From Actinomycetota bacterium (lineage in GTDB: Bacteria > Actinomycetota > Thermoleophilia > Solirubrobacterales > Solirubrobacteraceae), in contig WLNX01000063.1 of assembly GCA_009699565.1 (NCBI GenBank), forward strand, positions 1 through 8,876: a DNA stretch of 8,876 nt. Direction: 5' to 3'. Each line of letters begins with the position of its first letter. Within the stretch, counting starts at the first letter, position 1. Of the stretch, positions 5,921 to 8,876 are shown one piece after another. The notes below the pieces were generated by a model. It saw only the letters and a list, made by a program, of their open reading frames with translations, searched no databases and had not been told where the DNA came from. The position numbers were made by a program, and so were the translations under genes.

Positions 5921-6627
5921 GCTGCAGGCTCCTCGGGCGCTTCGGTTGCCTCTTCGGCGACAGCGGCTTCAGCGGCTGCCTCTTCGACGACTGTTTCAAC
6001 GACTTCTTCAGCAGCGGCTTCTACCTCGGTCTCAACTTCGGCGACGGCCACCTGTTCGACGGCGACGGCGACGGCGACCTCTTCCTCTTCGACCTTGGCG
6101 GATGCGACGGCCGGCTTCAGACCGAGCACCTCGTTGATCGATAGTCCACGAAGCTCGGCCACCTCGGCCGGCGTGCGGAGGCTGCGCAGGCCTTCAACGG
6201 TGGCCTTGACGAGGTTGATCGGGTTCTGTGAGCCGAGGCTCTTGGAAAGAATGTCGTGAATTCCGGCCAGCTCGAGCACCGCGCGGACGCCGCCACCGGC
6301 AATCACTCCGGTACCTGGCGAAGCGGGCTTCATGAAGACGCGTCCGGCACCAAAGATGCCGGTGGTCTGGTGAGGGATCGTCGAGTTGTAGCGGGGAACG
6401 CGGAAGAGGTTCTTCTTGGCCTGCTCGACGCCCTTCTGGATTGCTACAGGAACCTCGTTGGCCTTGCCGTAGCCGACGCCGACAACGTCCTTCTCGTCGC
6501 CAACGACGACGAGTGCGGTGAAGGAGAAACGACGGCCGCCCTTGACGACCTTGGCTACGCGGTTGATCTCAACGACGCGTTCCTGAAGGTCAAGCCCGGA
6601 GGCGCTGACTGTGCGATCAATTTCCAT
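5917..6627 (-). CDS. rpsE: 30S ribosomal protein S5 with an acidic alanine/glutamate/valine-rich C-terminal tail
   Basis: S5 lies at the mRNA entry side of the 30S subunit and affects decoding fidelity. The double-stranded-RNA-binding-like N-terminal domain (DLQERVVEINRVAKVVKGG at about 13-31, then FSFTALVVVGD and GVGYGKANEVPVAIQKG) and the C-terminal domain (RVFMKPASPGTGVIAGGGVR, LELAGIHDIL, GSQNPINLVKAT) are complete by about residue 170. A further 66 residues follow, with about 20 glutamates, two lysines and otherwise mostly alanine and valine, giving 236 in total against 165-200 usually. The ATG at 6627 gives a normal N-terminus but has no good ribosome binding site and starts 25 bases after rplR. 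An out-of-frame ATG overlapping the rplR stop lies upstream; see the separate entry on the leader frame. The stop overlaps rpmD as ATGA. Confidence 0.97.
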   Translation of the reverse strand: MEIDRTVSASGLDLQERVVEINRVAKVVKGGRRFSFTALVVVGDEKDVVGVGYGKANEVPVAIQKGVEQAKKNLFRVPRYNSTIPHQTTGIFGAGRVFMKPASPGTGVIAGGGVRAVLELAGIHDILSKSLGSQNPINLVKATVEGLRSLRTPAEVAELRGLSINEVLGLKPAVASAKVEEEEVAVAVAVEQVAVAEVETEVEAAAEEVVETVVEEAAAEAAVAEEATEAPEEPAA

Positions 6628-6656
6628 GCTCAGCTCAAATCTTTCTTGTTGCTCAT
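6628..6656 (-). other. Eight-codon leader frame and 5-base tandem duplication before rpsE
   Basis: On the minus strand an ATG overlaps the rplR stop as ATGA and reads MSNKKDLS before a TGA at 6630-6632, only two bases ahead of the rpsE ATG. The stop lies in a perfect tandem duplication, TGAGCTGAGC (6628-6637). Removing one TGAGC unit would join the frame to S5 as MSNKKDLSMEIDRT and give the same ATGA coupling seen at other junctions here. It could be a real leader peptide, a recent mutation that shortened S5, or a sequencing error. Confidence 0.55.
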
Positions 6657-7006
6657 ACGCTCAGTCCGCCTTCGCGCAGACCTTCGGCGAAGGCTTTGAC
6701 GCGGCCGTGATAACGGTAGCCGCCACGGTCGAAGACGACGGCATCCACTCCGGCTGCCTTGGCCCGCTCGGCAAGCGACTGCCCGAGCTTGCCGGCCTGC
6801 TCCATCGGGGGAAGTGAACGCATTGGAGTTTCGGTCCAGCTGACAGCTGCGAGGGTGTGGCCACTTCCGTCGTCAATCAGCTGTGCGCTGATGCCGCGGT
6901 TGGAGCGGAAGACCGATACGCGAGGCCGAGCAGCCGTGCCGATGACCTTCGCGCGAACGCGGCGGCGACGACGGAGACGGCCTGAAGAGCGAGTTGCGGA
7001 GCTCAT
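6653..7006 (-). CDS. rplR: 50S ribosomal protein L18
   Basis: L18 binds 5S rRNA and, with L5, anchors it to the central protuberance of the large subunit. The 117 residues are typical in length. The N-terminal arm is strongly basic (RLRRRRRVRAKVIGTAARPR), followed by the RVSVFRSNRGISAQLIDD strand block, the central AGKLGQSLAERAKAAGVDAV helix, and the C-terminal VFDRGGYRYHGRVKAFAEGL motif, which is near invariant in L18. The ATG overlaps the rplF TGA as ATGA; the upstream ribosome binding site is weak, so coupling to rplF is likely. The order rplF-rplR-rpsE is canonical. Confidence 0.97.
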   Translation of the reverse strand: MSSATRSSGRLRRRRRVRAKVIGTAARPRVSVFRSNRGISAQLIDDGSGHTLAAVSWTETPMRSLPPMEQAGKLGQSLAERAKAAGVDAVVFDRGGYRYHGRVKAFAEGLREGGLSV

Positions 7007-7536
7007 GCGCGCTTACCAACCTTGCGAATCACGTGTTCGCCTTCGTAGCGAATTCCCTTGCCCTTGTAAGGCTCGGGCGGACGGCTCTTGCGGATGTTCG
7101 CGGCGATCTCGCCCACCATCTGCTTTGAGATTCCAATGACGGTGACGCTGGTCGGCTGCGGGACGTCGAAGCTGATCCCCTCTGGGGCAACGATCTCAAC
7201 CGGATGCGAATAGCCAAGCGCGAGCGTCAGCTTCGAACCGCTGACGGCTGCGCGGTATCCGACGCCCTGGATCTCAAGCTTCTTCTGGAAGCCGTCGGTA
7301 ACGCCTTCGACCATGTTCGCGATCAGCGAGCGTGACAGTCCGTGGAGGGCGCGGTGCTCTCCGCGGTCGGTCGGGCGCGTGACGATCAGCTCGTCGCCTT
7401 CTTGCACGACGCTGATGTCGCGGGAGATGCGCTCACTGAGCTCACCCTTCGGTCCCTTGACTGTTACGAGCTCGGGCTCGATCTTGATCTCGACCCCTGC
7501 AGGGACGGGAATTGGCTTTCTACCGATGCGTGACAT
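7003..7536 (-). CDS. rplF: 50S ribosomal protein L6
   Basis: L6 binds 23S rRNA near the factor-binding site and the sarcin-ricin loop. The 177 residues match the usual 175-180 and contain the two repeated alpha/beta domains. The N-terminus MSRIGRKPIPVPAGVEI, the middle block ALHGLSRSLIANMVEGVTDGF, and the C-terminal PPEPYKGKGIRYEGEHV are standard. The ATG is two bases after the rpsH stop and has no obvious ribosome binding site, which suggests translational coupling. The stop overlaps rplR as ATGA. Nothing unusual was seen. Confidence 0.98.
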   Translation of the reverse strand: MSRIGRKPIPVPAGVEIKIEPELVTVKGPKGELSERISRDISVVQEGDELIVTRPTDRGEHRALHGLSRSLIANMVEGVTDGFQKKLEIQGVGYRAAVSGSKLTLALGYSHPVEIVAPEGISFDVPQPTSVTVIGISKQMVGEIAANIRKSRPPEPYKGKGIRYEGEHVIRKVGKRA

Positions 7537-7538
7537 GG

Positions 7539-7946
7539 CTACCAGACAAAAGCCACGACTTCGCCCCCGACGCCCGCAGTGCGAGCCTCGTGGCCGGTCA
7601 TGACTCCCCTTGAAGTGGAGACGATTGTTGTGCCCATTCCGCCTTGAACCTTCGGAATGCTGCTGTGATCGACGTAGTAGCGCTGCCCCGGGCGCGATGC
7701 GCGCTTCAGGCCCGTGATCGCGCTGCGGCGGTCGTCGGCGTACTTCAGCTCAACGGCCAGGACCTCGGCCGGGTGATCGGCGTCACGCGGACGCGTCTCG
7801 AAGCCGCTGATGTAGCCCTGCTCGGTCAAGATGCGTGCCATCTCGCGCTTAAGTTTTGAGGCCGGAATTTCGACGATGTCGTGCTGGGCAACGATGCCGT
7901 TGCGCACGCGTGTCAGGAAATCGGCAATGGGGTCTGTCATCGACAT
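7539..7946 (-). CDS. rpsH: 30S ribosomal protein S8
   Basis: S8 is a primary 16S rRNA-binding protein of the 30S platform. In E. coli it also represses the spc operon by binding mRNA at the L5 start, but that site would lie outside this window. The 135 residues include TDPIADFLTRVRNG at the N-terminus, a LKREMARILTEQGYI helix, and the RNA-binding C-terminus IVSTSRGVMTGHEAR followed by VGGEVVAFVW. Two in-frame ATGs stand close together; the first (7946) is used here because AGGGG lies 13 bases before it, while the second (7940) would match the commonest N-terminus, MTDPIADF. The gene begins 16 bases after the rpsN stop. Confidence 0.97.
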   Translation of the reverse strand: MSMTDPIADFLTRVRNGIVAQHDIVEIPASKLKREMARILTEQGYISGFETRPRDADHPAEVLAVELKYADDRRSAITGLKRASRPGQRYYVDHSSIPKVQGGMGTTIVSTSRGVMTGHEARTAGVGGEVVAFVW

Positions 7947-7962
7947 TGGTTGATCCGATCCC

Positions 7963-8148
7963 CTACCAGCTGCTCTTCGTCATGCCTGGGATGTAGCCGT
8001 TGTGAGCGAGCTCACGCAGGCAGATTCGGCAAACGCCGAACTTGCGGTACACGGCGCGCGAACGGCCGCAGCGAGTGCAGCGCGTGTATCCGCGTGTCGG
8101 GTACTTGGGGGTGCGCGCCTGCTTGACGCGCTGCGAAGTCTTTGCCAT
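7963..8148 (-). CDS. rpsN: 30S ribosomal protein S14, short zinc-binding type Z
   Basis: S14 sits in the head of the 30S subunit near the A site. This 61-residue form is the short type, with a C24-x2-C27-x12-C40-x2-C43 zinc knuckle, and ends with the typical LAHNGYIPGMTKSSW. The longer cysteine-free form of about 100 residues, used by some bacteria under zinc limitation, is not in this window. The ATG shares one base with the rplE TAA (TAATG), and GAGGAG lies 11 bases upstream, so the start is firm. Position between rplE and rpsH is canonical. Confidence 0.98.
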   Translation of the reverse strand: MAKTSQRVKQARTPKYPTRGYTRCTRCGRSRAVYRKFGVCRICLRELAHNGYIPGMTKSSW

Positions 8149-8876
8149 TACTGATCGGTCTCCTCGGCGGCGTCATTGGCCGCTTCGTCTTCAGGTTCAT
8201 CGGAAGTCTCTTCGGTGGCGTCGGCAGACGGCTCGGCGGCGGCGTCTTCGCCCTCTTCGGCCTCTTCGCCGTCTCCAGCCGATTCCGACTCGCTCAGCTC
8301 GGCCTTCGCCAACTCGGCGGCCTCCCGCTTGGCGGCATCCTCGGCGGCCTTGGCGGCTTCCTCGGCAGCGATCTGCTCGGGGTTGGGCTTGTCGATGAAG
8401 GGCATTCCGAAGAGAGACAGCAGCGCGTGGCCCTCTTCGTCGGTCGCGGCGCTGGTCGTGATCGCGATGTCGAGCCCACGGATCTGATCGACGGCGTCGT
8501 AGTCGATTTCGGGGAAGATGATCTGCTCGCGCACGCCGATCGTGTAGTTGCCGCGGCCGTCGAAGTTGGCCGGCAGGCCGCGGAAGTCGCGGATGCGCGG
8601 AATTGCAACGGACATCAGGCGGTCAAGGAACTCGTAGGCGCGGTCGCCGCGGAGCGTCACGGCGAGACCGACCGGCATTCCCTCTCGGAGCTTGAAGTTT
8701 GCGATCGACTTGCGTGCGAGGCGGACGTTCGGCGCCTGGCCGGCGATCTGCGCGAGCTGCCCGGCTGCTGCGTCAAGCATCTTCGAATCCTGCTTGGCCT
8801 CGCCGACCCCCATGTTGACGGTGATCTTCTGGACCTTCGGCGCCTGCATCACGCTCGTGTAGCCGAACTGCTCTAC
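8148..8876 (-). CDS. rplE: 50S ribosomal protein L5 with a long acidic C-terminal tail (5' end beyond the window)
   Basis: L5 binds 5S rRNA in the central protuberance and bridges to S13 of the small subunit. The frame is open to the right edge and reads VEQFGYTSVMQAPKVQKITV, so the true start lies about 15-20 codons outside. The GTG at 8852 that could be taken as a start is internal to the family alignment. Conserved blocks include NMGVGEAKQDSKMLDAA, ARKSIANFKLREGMPVG, LDRLMSVAIPRIRDFRGL and ending GLDIAITTSAATDEEG and LLSLFGMPF. L5 normally stops at this point (about 180 residues). Here about 82 more residues follow, with roughly 31 acidic and 5 basic ones in an alanine-rich context, first probably helical and then disordered. 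The stop overlaps the rpsN start. Confidence 0.96.
   Translation of the reverse strand, partial: VEQFGYTSVMQAPKVQKITVNMGVGEAKQDSKMLDAAAGQLAQIAGQAPNVRLARKSIANFKLREGMPVGLAVTLRGDRAYEFLDRLMSVAIPRIRDFRGLPANFDGRGNYTIGVREQIIFPEIDYDAVDQIRGLDIAITTSAATDEEGHALLSLFGMPFIDKPNPEQIAAEEAAKAAEDAAKREAAELAKAELSESESAGDGEEAEEGEDAAAEPSADATEETSDEPEDEAANDAAEETDQ

Noticed and set aside
5404..6259. Long plus-strand frames opposite rplO, rpmD and rpsE
   Set aside because: They are antisense to low-complexity coding sequence and read as serine/alanine or phenylalanine/glycine-rich strings with no family resemblance.
8850..8852. GTG as the start of rplE
   Set aside because: The frame continues to the window edge with EQFGYTSVMQAP, matching the usual L5 N-terminal region, so the true start is outside.
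1..8876. A novel defence, mobile or biosynthetic system
   Set aside because: Every interval over 100 bases is accounted for by conserved housekeeping genes or short spacers; there is no room for such a system here.

Overview
This window is a stretch of bacterial chromosome in which every convincing gene lies on the minus strand, so it reads from right to left. It is the classic spc operon running into the alpha operon, in this order: rplE (L5, 5' end outside the window), rpsN (S14, zinc type), rpsH (S8), rplF (L6), rplR (L18), rpsE (S5), rpmD (L30), rplO (L15), secY, adk, map, rpmJ (L36), rpsM (S13), rpsK (S11), rpsD (S4) and rpoA (3' end outside the window). No tRNA, rRNA, mobile element, CRISPR array or phage gene was found, and no plus-strand gene is credible.

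The DNA is GC-rich. The genes are packed tightly, with ATGA or TGATG overlaps at five junctions and gaps of 2 to 25 bases at most others. The short four-cysteine S14, the cysteine-bearing S4, the GTG starts and the alanine-rich, highly charged protein tails suggest a GC-rich Gram-positive-like bacterium. My best guess is a deep-branching actinobacterium such as Thermoleophilia. This is a judgement from the proteins, not a proven placement; Chloroflexota or another GC-rich phylum is possible.

Right part (about 5013-8876): eight ribosomal protein genes. Three proteins carry long low-complexity extensions beyond their conserved cores: an acidic C-terminal tail on L5, an acidic C-terminal tail on S5, and a basic histone-H1-like or HU-like N-terminal tail on L15. 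The start of rpsE also carries a 5-base tandem duplication that splits off a short leader ORF.

Middle part (2280-5016): secY, adk and map, which supply the membrane protein translocation channel, adenylate kinase, and the enzyme that removes the first methionine from new proteins. They are co-directional and closely spaced, so probably co-transcribed with the ribosomal genes.

Left part (1-2279): the alpha operon. Where infA (initiation factor IF-1) usually sits between map and rpmJ, there are only 147 non-coding bases, holding an AT-rich extended -10 promoter candidate and a small hairpin with a GCGA loop. A second spacer of 101 bases, between rpsD and rpoA, can fold into a GC-rich hairpin. 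Overall this is a core housekeeping locus. The unusual points are the charged tails, the missing infA, the rpsE start and the two spacers.
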